Assembly (NCBI GenBank): GCA_023376005.1
Contig: CM042160.1
Span: 81,743,402 to 81,807,401 of the forward strand
DNA: 64,000 bases
From: Doryteuthis pealeii
Taxonomy: Eukaryota > Mollusca > Cephalopoda > Myopsida > Loliginidae
Reading direction: 5' to 3'
Shown here one piece after another: positions 32,340 to 43,646 of this stretch (its first letter is position 1; each line of letters begins with the position of its first letter). The translations under genes were made by a program, and so were the position numbers. Below the pieces are notes generated by a model. The model was not told where the DNA came from, made no database searches, and saw only the letters and a program-made list of their open reading frames with translations.

Positions 32340-33480
32340 GGTAGTATCATGAGATACTGCTGGGGCGTTCTGGGTTAGTGGTAATGATGCTTCGGCCCCG
32401 AAACCATGCCTGAACCCAGAGTCATCATCTGATGAAGGCTTTGTTGGTTGCAATGCTACTGTGTAAATAACAGTCATTGTATGAAGATTATCTCTCTTAT
32501 TGAATTGATCCTGAAAAACAATTTTTGAGGAAATCTTCAAAATGAATCAAATTTTCTTGCAATCCAATTTAAGAGTGGGAGATTACTTCCAACAATTTAG
32601 TCTTATTTCACTGATACTCCCCCAGAAAATGTTAAGACTGGAAAATGGATCGATCCAAATGGTAAAGAGTTCAATTTATCCCCCCCCCCCCGCCAAAAAA
32701 AGTTTTGTAAAATTTGGTTGATGTTATTAATATTTCAAACTCCAGTTTTGGGACATCTATCTTTATACTAAAGCAGAGTAAATCAATAATTGTTTCCTAA
32801 AGATTTTTTTCCCCATTCAGTTTAATGATACAAAATACATACTAAAATATTCCTTAGTTCTGGATTGAATTATGTTTTTAAAAAATCTCATTTTAATTGG
32901 TTCTAATTAGTCGTAATTTGCAATTAAAAAATTGACCAGTTTCTTACTTCATATTTTGCCTATCACTTTCCCCCTCTCTATATATCTTGATTAACTACTC
33001 ATATATGTTAGTTTCTCTGTGAGTGTAACGAGAGAGATTGGAGAGTGTGATAGGGAGATTGAACTTTCAAGAATCAAGTCCATTTAAATTTAGATTAGGT
33101 CAAACGTTCCCTTTCTTAGAAATCTTCGAAAATGATTCTAATGTTTCTTTTTAAATTCTTTGACCGTATTTATTTTTAAAAATTTAATTTGTTTTGCAAA
33201 CTCACTTTTTTCCTGATCACAATTATCTACCCAGAGCTCAATGGATGACCCAACGTGTCAGGTTTTTTCTTGTTCTTTATCAAATCTCATCTGAAACTTT
33301 TTGGATTTTATTTTATATTTCTCGTTTTGTAATTTTAATTTTATTTGTATCTATTCTTAAAAATAAACAAGTTGAGTTAACTACAAATATTTGAACTATT
33401 TATTCATTTGTATTTTTGAGATGAGGCTTGATGTGAATAAGTTTGATTTTTCAGACTATTGGCCTCATCTTTATTTGCTT
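32340..33480. other. Intergenic DNA with dispersed repeat
   Basis: A SINE-like piece (32345-32465, gttagtggtaatgatgc and cctgaacccagag), then 32750-33260, a direct copy of the repeat at 3205-3620 (aatcaataattgtttcctaa, cccagagctcaatgg), and a SINE family 4 tail at 33415-33475. Confidence 0.55.
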
Positions 33481-33484
33481 AAGG

Positions 33485-33990
33485 ATAGAACCCATGTGGC
33501 TGAGTAGTTCATGACTTGCAATACTCCACTTTGGCCCTATCTTGGGCTAAACGGGCAGTCGGAGAGGCCCCCTCAAATCAATCGGCTGGTCACGTCAAGC
33601 CCTAGCACCTATATGATTTTCCCAACCCTATTGCCCTTATGGCAAGCCCCAACCCCTTTTTATCACATGGGTGCTAGAAGGCGGTGACTGAGGGTCTACA
33701 TGTCCTGGGAATGACATTAAACTCTATCTGATGGTGAGGTTCTGGTTCTGGAGGTTTGGGGAATGTGGAGCACCCCTTCATCACCATTGCTCCCTGGTCC
33801 ACTCTGACCTGGAGTGGTAATACCTGTTAGGGTCACATCAATGGGTTAAATAGAAAAATGTATTTATAAAAAAATTGTATTATCCATTAAGAATTGATTT
33901 ATTTGAAAACTTTATTGGCATTAAATGACCCACTGAGGTTGATATGCCGTAAAACCAAACCAAACCAAACCAAACTATCTTTATTGTGGT
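33485..33990. repeat. SINE family 3 with (CCAAA)n tail
   Basis: 33485-33850 holds the family landmarks (tggtcacgtcaagccctagc, gttctggttctggaggtttg). A spacer with gttgatatgccgtaaaacc and a (CCAAA)4 run at ~33954-33975 follow. Confidence 0.65.
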
Positions 33991-35680
33991 ATGTATAAAC
34001 ACATTTCAGCCGCTGTATAAACTGGCCTTCCCGCTGTCACCAAGTATAGTAACGATCCAACCTGGGAAAACATTTTTAAGAATTTGACAGAATAGCAAGG
34101 TTTTTGGACTTTGTGTTAGACATGTTTGCCTATTTTCGATGTTGAATGCTCGAGGCAAGATGGCCTTGCTTTACTAGGATGACAAGCCGAACACAATACT
34201 TTAAGAGTATTTACAGGGATTCTTTGGAGCCTTTATTCTCCGTAGTTGGCTATTTCAGATGAAAGAAAGAAACAAATACAATATAAAATGCAGACACTTG
34301 TATTATCAAAAAGTACAGAAATGTTGTTGCAAATTTTAATGGTATTTGCTACAACTTATCTGTGAGGTTAAATACTGTTCGTTGGAGAAGTGGTGATAAC
34401 AGGGGTATTCTGGTCGCTGGTTGAAATTTTGTAAAGACGCTTCGTCAGGTTGTTTCTCGTTCTTCAGCCTTCTGTTAGTATGCTATTGTATCAGACTTAG
34501 AACGTTTGCTGATACAACGCCTTAGAAAGTTTGCTGGTTATGGGTGAGGTGGCTGGAGGCGCTTATTTTCATGTCCTTCACTGGTCTGTGATAAGTGAAG
34601 TCTAGGGATCGCTTATTTTTGCGACTTCCCCCAGTGACTGCTCCGTGATAAGTGACGTTTGGTTTGATTCTCGCGCCAACCTCCTGATGGCGATTCTCCC
34701 CCTAGCAGCAGGGGAAGATAATTCTCTGTTGAATTTCCGATAACTTTTCCATTAATTAGATCTAAATTGTTTGTGGTTAATTCATTGGATGGAGTTGGCT
34801 CAACCGACCCAGGATAAATGCTGTCACAGAAACAGAAAGCAGAAGTAGAAACTTTGATTTAATGCAATGATCCCCTAAGAAGACGACCATATCACTTATA
34901 TCGATGCAGTAACATGACTATACAATACACGCAGGATCCTTGTGTAGTTCCCACTAGCTTTTTCTTGAGGCATTTTATTAAAGACCAAGTGGTGCAACCA
35001 TATAATAGTATTGACAGTGCAGAAGAAAAGAAAAATCATTGAAAAATAAAAACATTTGATTGAAATAAAAATAACTGAAATTACCAATGATTGTTATTTA
35101 TTTTATATACTTTTATTTCTCAAGATTCTATGAAAATAAACAGAAAACAAAAAAAAAAAAGAACTTGACTGGACAAAAATGTCAAGGAGATTTGTGCAGA
35201 TTTCATTCAATTGATTCATTTATTTATTTATTTATTAGTTGTTTTTTTTTGTACAATTTGTTGCCTCAATCCTCTCATGGGTTCACTGATCCTCTAAAGT
35301 TTAAAAAAAAAAAAACAGACAAATTTTGGGATAACTCTAAACAGGGGAGATAAGTCAGTCAGACACGAAAATCAAAAAAGGGTAAAAAAAAATGAAGACA
35401 TTTAACCAACATTCAATTATTCACATTTGGAAGTCGAGAAAAAGCAGATCGATCGAGTCATCTTTTATTGTTTGAATCTTTTTTGTTGGATGAATTTTTG
35501 ATCAAATGATTTTTTAAAAAGAAAAAAAAAAAAAAAACGAAAAAAAAAAAAACCCCAAACCTGGAGGTAATATTATTATGTCATGACAACTTTATACATA
35601 AAAAGAAAAAAAATCTGCCAGAAAAATCATTAAGAAATTTCTTTAACCCTTTTGCAAACAGAGTGACATTTTTGTTGTTT
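33991..35680. other. Intergenic DNA, no gene recognised
   Basis: 34060-34880 is comparatively GC-rich, non-coding sequence with repeated ctgtgataagtga units (34590, 34645), possibly an LTR or other element in a family not seen elsewhere here. 34880-35680 is AT-rich with A- and T-runs. No ORF resembled a known protein. Confidence 0.4.
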
Positions 35681-35689
35681 TAGTGATAG

Positions 35690-36265
35690 TTCAATGCAAG
35701 GCATTTTCCTATTAGCTGCTCATTGAACAATTCAAAGTTAATATATAGAAACATTGCTAGGAAGCCTCATTGTACACAGAATGACATTTTTGTCATTTTG
35801 GTGATAGCTCAATATAAGGCATTCTCTCATTGAGCAATTCAATGTTAATATATAGAAACATTGCTAGGAGGCCTCACTGTGACGTAGGATTGTGTAAAGG
35901 TGGTTTTGAACAAATCTTTTGCACATTTTCTGAAAATAATTTGGAATACAAAACTTTAAGCAGTAGCTCAATGTAAGGCATTTTCCTATTGGCTGCTCAT
36001 TGACAGATTCAATGTTAATGTATAAAAACATTGCTAGGAGGCCCCACTGTGGTATAGGATTGGGTGAAAGTTGTTTTACAAAATAGAATTAAAAGTGAGA
36101 GCTTTGTATAATGACAAGCAATTCCTGATGAAATTTTCTGAAAATAATTCACCCACTCGACAAAGGATGACAAAACGTTTAGCAGTATTTCAATGTAAGG
36201 CATTTTCCTTTTAGCTGTTTGTTGACCAATTCAATGTTAATGTATAGAAACATCACTGTGATATA
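35690..36265. repeat. Tandem repeat, ~4 units of 130-200 bp
   Basis: Each unit carries gctcaatgtaaggcattttc, then tcattgagcaattcaatg and tatagaaacattgctaggag. Units start near 35690, 35808, 35965 and 36188. They differ in spacer length, so the array is old. It lies downstream of the LPP stop codon. Confidence 0.8.
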
Positions 36266-36354
36266 GGATCAGGAATGGTTTATTGTTTTCATGAAATTGT
36301 ATGATGATACACAATTGCTGATCAAATTATCAAGTTTTCTTAATTATTTTTACA

Positions 36355-36745
36355 CAACCCCTCCCCACAAACAGGATGTGACACAAGGTCAATTTCATAA
36401 GCAGAGTTTAACAGGTTTGAATTCAGAGTTTTCCTTCTCCTAGACTGGTTACCTAGCCAAGGTTAAAGAGCCCAGTCTGCCCTACTATTTACCCATAGTT
36501 GGAGGGAGAGTAGTTGGATTCATACCTTTCCTAAGGGTATTAGCACTATGTGAAATGCAAACAGCCTTGTCCAGGATTTGAACTCTGGCTTTGTGTCCAT
36601 TTCCTACAATGATAACCATTACACCACGCACCTGAGATGTTTTTTTTTTTTTATATGTGAAATGGAAACAGCCTCGTCCAGGATTTGAACTCATCTCGAC
36701 GAGTCTATTTCTTATGATTCTAACCATTACACCACGTGCCTCATT
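36355..36745 (-). repeat. SINE family 2, full copy plus partial second head
   Basis: 36355-36630 is the best full copy in the window. Read on the minus strand it has a tRNA-like head with a B box in gagttcaaatcctgga. 36655-36745 repeats the head (aacagcctcgtccaggattt ... accattacaccacg), so the two may be a dimer. Confidence 0.8.
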
Positions 36746-36770
36746 GCTGGTTTTTTAATTAAAAAAAAAT

Positions 36771-36773
<3 letters not shown>

Positions 36774-36813
<40 letters not shown>

Positions 36814-36814
36814 T
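36774..36814. repeat. (TA)n(TG)n microsatellite
   Basis: A tatatata run passes directly into a (TG) run of ~15 units. Confidence 0.95.
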
Positions 36815-37174
36815 GTTTTTGAACATACCCTTTATTTTGAAAATTTTCTGAAGATAATCTGCCTGCCTCTCTGATGATTATAAAATTTATCCGCCTGCAA
36901 AAGAGTTAATTGGCACTTACGTGGCGGTTTTGTTCAAGTCAGAGAAATTGCTCCCCAAATTGTCTTCATTTTTTTTTTTTAAAACTTAAAAAGGATTTCA
37001 AACATCCAGTGAATTCAAAAGAGGAAAGTCTTCAATATAATAAGAAATATTAAATCACTTGGCTGGTTACTTTACTGGTATTTGTTTATATATTCTATGC
37101 CATTTAAAGCCTTCAAAATATCATATTCATAATTATAATAGTCATAATAATAATAATGATAATAATAATAATAA

Positions 37175-37425
37175 TAAGTCGATGGCCTAAAGTCGGTATC
37201 AGCCAGACAGCAAGAGGGTCTATCCTCTTTTCACTAGCGCTAGTCCAAGGAGATTGTTTTTCTGTCTGAGGTGGAGCGCTACACCTACCTTCAACTCCTT
37301 ACTTGACTGCACAGATCCCTGTGCTACTCATATGTTGAGTTGACGAGGGCCGGTATCAAACCAGGAACCTTGTGGTTCCTAGATGGACACTCTACCGACT
37401 GAGCTAAACCGGCCCTATTAATAAT
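37175..37425 (-). repeat. SINE family 1, minus orientation
   Basis: The minus strand starts gggccggtttagctcagtcg (A box), has B box tttgataccgg, then gagtagcacagggatctgtg and gaggatagaccctcttgctg. (TAA)n runs flank it on both sides. Confidence 0.85.
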
Positions 37426-37468
37426 AATAATAATAATAATAATAATGTGTTAGGCAACAAGAGTTTTG

Positions 37469-37474
37469 TTTATT
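37469..37474 (-). terminator. LPP: Candidate LPP polyadenylation signal
   Basis: Minus-strand AATAAA, ~157 bp after the LPP stop codon. It is the nearest canonical signal. Confidence 0.4.
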
Positions 37475-37630
37475 CAAACTAATGAAAGGCAACAGAAAAA
37501 AATAGTGACAGAAAAAAAAAACAAATATCGCCACCCACCCCCCGTCGTATAATAGGCATTTGGGAGTTTTGTTCCTCAATCACCCAAAAATGTTGTTTTT
37601 AAATTTCTTTCTTTTTTTTCCTTCTTTTTT

Positions 37631-37762
37631 TTACAATTCTGTGGCCATCTTTGTGGTCAGTGCTTGGATTCTCTTGGCATTGCAATGTTTGCACAAAATG
37701 TGGTCATCCAACGGATAGCACCCTCGTCCTTCAGCTTCAGATGACAGTAATAAACCACAGTC
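37631..37762 (-). CDS. LPP: LPP-type last exon: second half of LIM3
   Basis: The acceptor tttcttaaag precedes 37762. 43 codons and [23 protein letters not shown], then [20 protein letters not shown] and TEL. Confidence 0.94.
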   Translation of the reverse strand, partial: DCGLLLSSEAEGRGCYPLDDHILCKHCNAKRIQALTTKMATEL

Positions 37763-40700
37763 CTTTAAGAAAAATAGAAAAATCAGATTTAAAAAAGTAA
37801 AAAAAATCAAATAAAAAAACAAACAAAAAACAAACAAACTATTTGTAACGTTTTTAAATGCCATCTTTGGCCAGTTGAAAAAGGGCTTAAAGAAAGTCCT
37901 GTGTTATGGAATCCTTCGATAAGCGTATAAGTCCTATCCTGCGTATTGGTAAAGGTCCAGTGATTCAATCCTATGTCCGTCGTCAAAGAATGTCACAGTA
38001 ATTATGACCAGTAAGGTCGGTTTAAGTATTGTATCAACCTCAGAGTACTACCAGTGATTGGCCAAGAGTTAGATCACATCATTCTGGCCGAGTCTATAAG
38101 TAGGAGCTGGCATTTAGCACACACCTTATATCCAGAATTCTCAACACTATTGAAGTCAGTTAGTCTACTGTTGGTTTGAATAACAGCAACTAGCTAAACA
38201 CAACTGAAGCAGTGTCCAAGACAGTTGGTATTTATAGAAATCAAGAATGATCCATACATGCATTTGGGTGATTCCATTCCCTGAGTTCTGATTGGCTGCT
38301 TGGTTTCTATGATATTGTGGAGTTTTATAAATATCCTGTCAGTCTGCAGTAGAATTGCAACAAGACTGGTTTGTATTGAGTTACAACTGCTTGTTGCCGT
38401 GTCTTACCAATTCGACGGTAATTGGAACTTAGTTTGATTATTCTTCACAAACAATCAACAAGGTTTGTATTACTCAGGCTATTGTCCTCATCTTTATTGT
38501 TATCTACACAACATTTCAGCTGAGTTTGAAGAGAAGGCTCAAGGGAACATCTGCTGAAACATTGCGTAGATAACAATAAAGATGAGGACAATAGTTGAAA
38601 TGATACAAATTATCAAGCCTCATCTCAAAAATTCAGAAAAAAAGATAAATTATTTTTCATTCAATTCTTGCCTACCAAATTTCCCCATTTGTTGTATGAT
38701 GGGATATTTCAAAGTTTACTATTCAACTCGGATCTCATTCTATTCAAATAAAGTCCTATTATTTGTAATCTGAGTCTTTCTACTCAATTATAACGAACTA
38801 ATAGGGGCCGGGATAGCTCAGTCGGTAGAGCGTTCGGCTAGAAACCACAAGGTTCCTAGTTCGATACCGGTCCTCGCCAACTCAGCGTATGAGTAGCACA
38901 GGGATCTGTGCGGTAAAGTAAGGAGCTGATGGTAGGTGTGGCGCTCCACCTCAGATGCCAAGACAATCTCCTTGGTCTAGCGCTATTGAAAAGGGGATAG
39001 ACTCCCTTGCTGACTGGCTGATACCGACTTTATGCCGCCCCGATGACTTTACTTATAACGAACTAACAATCAGCAGTTTATGGCAGATTGTAGTGATGGG
39101 AAAGCCGCTGTGAGTGGTTTAAAGTAGGCAAACAGTTCAATGTTTCTAGTGATCTTATTAACCTAAGCGTATCTGAAGTTTGCTTGTACCACAAATTTTA
39201 GCTCTCAACACAAAGCAAAAAAATTGTTTTTTGTTGGTTTCTTAACCCTTTGACTACCAAAACCCCCCCCCCCGGCTGTACGAAGCTTTCTTGGTATTTT
39301 TTTATACGTTCTATCATGGGATATTTCAAATTTCACTATCTATTCACCTCAGAACTCATTCTATTCAAATCATCATCATCATCATGTCGCGCTGTTAGCA
39401 CGGATATCCATGACAATCTCTCTCCATCCGTCCCTATCGCTCATCATTCTCGGGAGGTCTCTATGCAGCATCCTGTATCCGCACAGAGTTGATCAATGTA
39501 CGTCTTCGCTGATCGGCCCACACTGGCGTGCCCATGTGCTGGCTTCCACAGAAGGACGTCACTTATGAGTTCGTCCTTGCTTCTACAGCAGTGTCCCGCG
39601 TGTCTTGTCCGTCTTACTCGGATGGTTTGGGTGATATGTGGCAGGTGATTACAATAATAATAGGACTTTATTTGAATAGATATCATATATCTATTCAAAT
39701 AAAGCCCTATTATTATTGTAATCTGAGTATTTCTGATCAATTTTAATGAACTAACCATCAATTTTTCTAATTTATTTGGGTATGGTATGTGTAGAAACAA
39801 TTCTAGTGAGAGAGCCACTGTGAGTGATTTAAAGTAGGCAATGACTTAACTAGCACCTTGTTAAGTAGGGCTTAGAATATGTTGACTGTATCTTCTGCAA
39901 AGGGGTAAGACCCCCCTCGTACCACGAAAAAGGGGTGTCCTGAGTATGACACTAAACTGCATTTGATGGTGAGGCTCCAGCTGTGGAGGGAGTGGAGTAC
40001 CTCTTTATTGCCATTAATCACACGTCTTTTCTGACCCATAATGGTATAGACACTCAGGCCGCTGCTTTCTAGCAGATATAGGATAAAAATAGTTGGGGGT
40101 TTGCCAGAAGGGCAATAGGGTTGGGACAATCATATAGGTGCTAGGACTTGATCAGAGGAGGCCTCTCTGACTGCCCATCTAGCCTAAATGAAGGCACAAC
40201 CTTCTTTTTTTTTTTAGAAATGTAATTATAAAAGATTGTAAACAAACAAAAAAATAGTTATTAAAGATTATGCAGTAATACCTTGATCGTTATAAATAAA
40301 ATTTCTTTTGACCGTAGCCTTTTTAAAAACATTTTATCATATGCAACTGCATATTAAAAAAATTATAAATAGCTTAAAATAGGGAGTTAATTTTCAATCA
40401 GCCTGAATATTTATTGATTTAGTAAGCATTATAAATAACTGACCTCACAACAATAGCACTGGACATGGAAACTTCTATCCATTGCAACAACTCGTACAGT
40501 TTCTTCTTTGCCCGGATCAGGCATGATTGGATTCTGACAAACACAACAGCGAGGGGCAAATTTCCTAAAAAGAAAAAGAGAAAGAAAAAAAAAATTAAAT
40601 AAAACAACTGAATTAATTGAAAAAAAAAAAAATCAAATAAAAAAATTGAATTAAATCAAAAAATTAAATTAAAAAAATTGAATCAAGTTGAAAAAAAAAA

Positions 40701-43336
40701 TCAAATAAAAAAAATTGAATTAAAATTGAAAATAATTGAATTTATTCTAAAAGATTAAATAAAAAAATTGATTTAAATTGAAAAATTAAATAAAAAAAAT
40801 TAAATTAAATTGAAAAAATTAAATAAAAAAGTGCCACACTTACCGTTAGCTCCCAAATGCTTTACTGCACAGATTAAATTGCCCAAGCTATGCTACTTAT
40901 GCACTGAGTGAACCTGGGAGTAATGGCAATGAAGGGGTACTCCACACTGCACATAATTGGAACTTCACTATTAGATGGAGTTTTGTTTGACAGTCAGGAT
41001 ATACTGATTTGTTCCTTTCTAGACTTTCTGAAGATTAGTTTCTAATTCTGCCTCTTTTGGCTTTTGTATGTTGTTATTCCAATTTTGTAACCATTTTTTT
41101 TATAGAAGATCATATTGATTTTAGTCTTCAAGTCTGTATACAGGATTTTGAATCTGTTGGGGGCCATTTTAGAGTTGATTTGACTGCTAAAGTTAGCTTT
41201 GTCATTTCCTTTTATTTCTACTAGCAAGAATATGTGCCTTCTGCTGGTGCAAGTATTTAAGTTTTAAACCTTTTTTTTTTGTGAACCTTTCAATAGCTTG
41301 ATAATCTAGGGTGCTTATTGTAGACCTGATCCAGATTTTTTTTAGTTAGAGAATCAGTCGAGGGCCTTTCTTGTATGATTGGTTTTTATATAAGTTTGTT
41401 TCCCCCCCCCAAAAAAAAAAAACAACTTTTGGATTGAATGTAACAATGAGAAGATAATTGGTACTTACTTGTGAAAGTCTTCAATACAATGAATTTGGTT
41501 TGTAGCATCAACTGTAAATGGTACACCATCAAGACTCATACCACAGACAACACATGTGAAACAGGCTGGATGATAAGGCTTGCCAGTTGCACGTAATAAC
41601 TGAAGAAGAAAGGAAAAAAAAACATTAATCAATGAATCAACTGAGGATTTTAATTCTCAAAACACTACATCTTTCAAAGCCTCCATGCTTCCTGTAATCT
41701 GCCACACTATACCTGATACGCCCCTCCACACACATATGCATGCACGCGCATACATACACGTATATTATTACTGTACGCTATTCATGTTCCTGATACTAAT
41801 ACATTATTCTATGTACTAGACATGAGACTTTGATGAGTTGTGGTGCACTTGAGCACTGTATGCAATAAATTTCATTATTATTTATCATTAAAAAAATCAG
41901 CTATTATATTATATATTAATGATAGGAAAGCAATTACAATGCATATAAAATAAAAACAAAAAGATGTTTAGTCTTATCGATTTCAAAGTAACTTTATCAT
42001 CAGAGACAGTTTTCAGAAATGGACGTGTTTTTTGTGTCATTATTTTTGTTTTTTTAATGTTAGAAACATGCATCTCGTGGTTTTTTTTTATAATGCCACG
42101 CGGAAGGGTCGCGATAGCTGTTGTTCATTCAATTTCAATTTTATTCTTTTCATCTATTTATGTATTTATTTTTATTCATTTGTTTTATGTATATATATGT
42201 GTATATATGGAATGTGTATTTTAATTAATTATATATTCTGTTTAATTCTAACCTATTTATATATTTGACCTTAAAAACATCACAGGCCAGTGTAATTTTA
42301 TTAGACAAAAAAAAAAAAAAAAAAAAAAAAAAAGAAGCTAAATCGTTCTACTGTTATATGGATTTACTCAACCCATCCACACAAGCAGGATGCGACACAT
42401 GGTCAATTTCTTAAGTGGAGTTTAACAAGTTTCAATTTAGTGTTTTCCTTCTCCTAGACTGGTTGCCTAACCAAAGTAAAAGATCCCAGTCCACTCTATT
42501 TACCCATAGCTAGAGGGAGAATAGTTGGATGCATATCTTTCCCAACGGTATGCTATATGAAATACAAAAACTGAATGACACAAAAAGCTTGAAACTATTT
42601 TCCAATAATTATTTCTTGTGGCAAAAACAATGCATACCGTAGATAAGTCAAGGATAAACTACGGTTCACAGGCTAAATTTGGCTTGACTAAAACTTTAAT
42701 TTTTTCTATAGAAAACATCTTTTTTCATCAAGATGAAAAAAAAAAAAAAAATGAAATAACAACATTTTCCTATTTCTAAGGGAGATGTGTGTATCGTCTT
42801 CTGAAGGGAAAAATGATTGAGGTATTTTCAAATATAAAATTACCTTGAATTTTATTAAGAGTCTGTATCTTTAAAAGTTCAATTTAGGAATTATCAAATT
42901 CAAAAGTGTTAGATGATGATATTTCACTGGAGTCTAAGTGACATCAAGTCTCCTCAGGTCTCCAGGACTCTCCTGAGTATTCTAGCTGATTTCAGCAATG
43001 TTGTTGTCTGGATGCTCTCAATTCTTCCTGATTTCCAGTTCATCCAGTCTTTTTTTCCAAGATTTTTGGGACCATTCCTAGTGCACTAACTACAACTGAT
43101 ATCACTTTTACCCTCATATTCCACAGTTTTTTCAATTCTCTGGCAAGGTCCAGGTATTTATCTTTTCATTTTCCTTCATCTTCACCCTGTGATCTGCTGG
43201 AACTGCAAAGTCTACCAGTTGTCTACAAGTTCACTTATTTTGTTAATCAATACTAAATTTAGTCTTCTGTCGGGGGATAATATGATCTGTCTTTATCTCA
43301 AAGTCCCAGAGAATTTTATGTGTTTCTTTGTTGTTG

Positions 43337-43371
<35 letters not shown>

Positions 43372-43606
43372 GTTGTTATCATCACCATATAAGGTTTTAT
43401 GTGGGTTTGTTTGAAGATGGGGGAATCAACTGGTTTTATAAAAAGAGAAAGAAAATGAAAAATGTTTGTTTTCTCCATTCTTGTGTATTTTCTTAGTAAT
43501 CATCTAAAACCTATCTGACAAAACTAGGCTCATTTATAAAGTTACTGTTTGAAATAAATTTATAATAGCCAAATGACAGTTAAGTTTTTCTTTCTTATTG
43601 AAAGTG

Positions 43607-43646
<40 letters not shown>

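Noticed and set aside
38802..38880. tRNA gene
   Set aside because: A and B boxes are present but the molecule does not fold into a full cloverleaf, and several diverged copies with the same tail occur. It is a SINE head.
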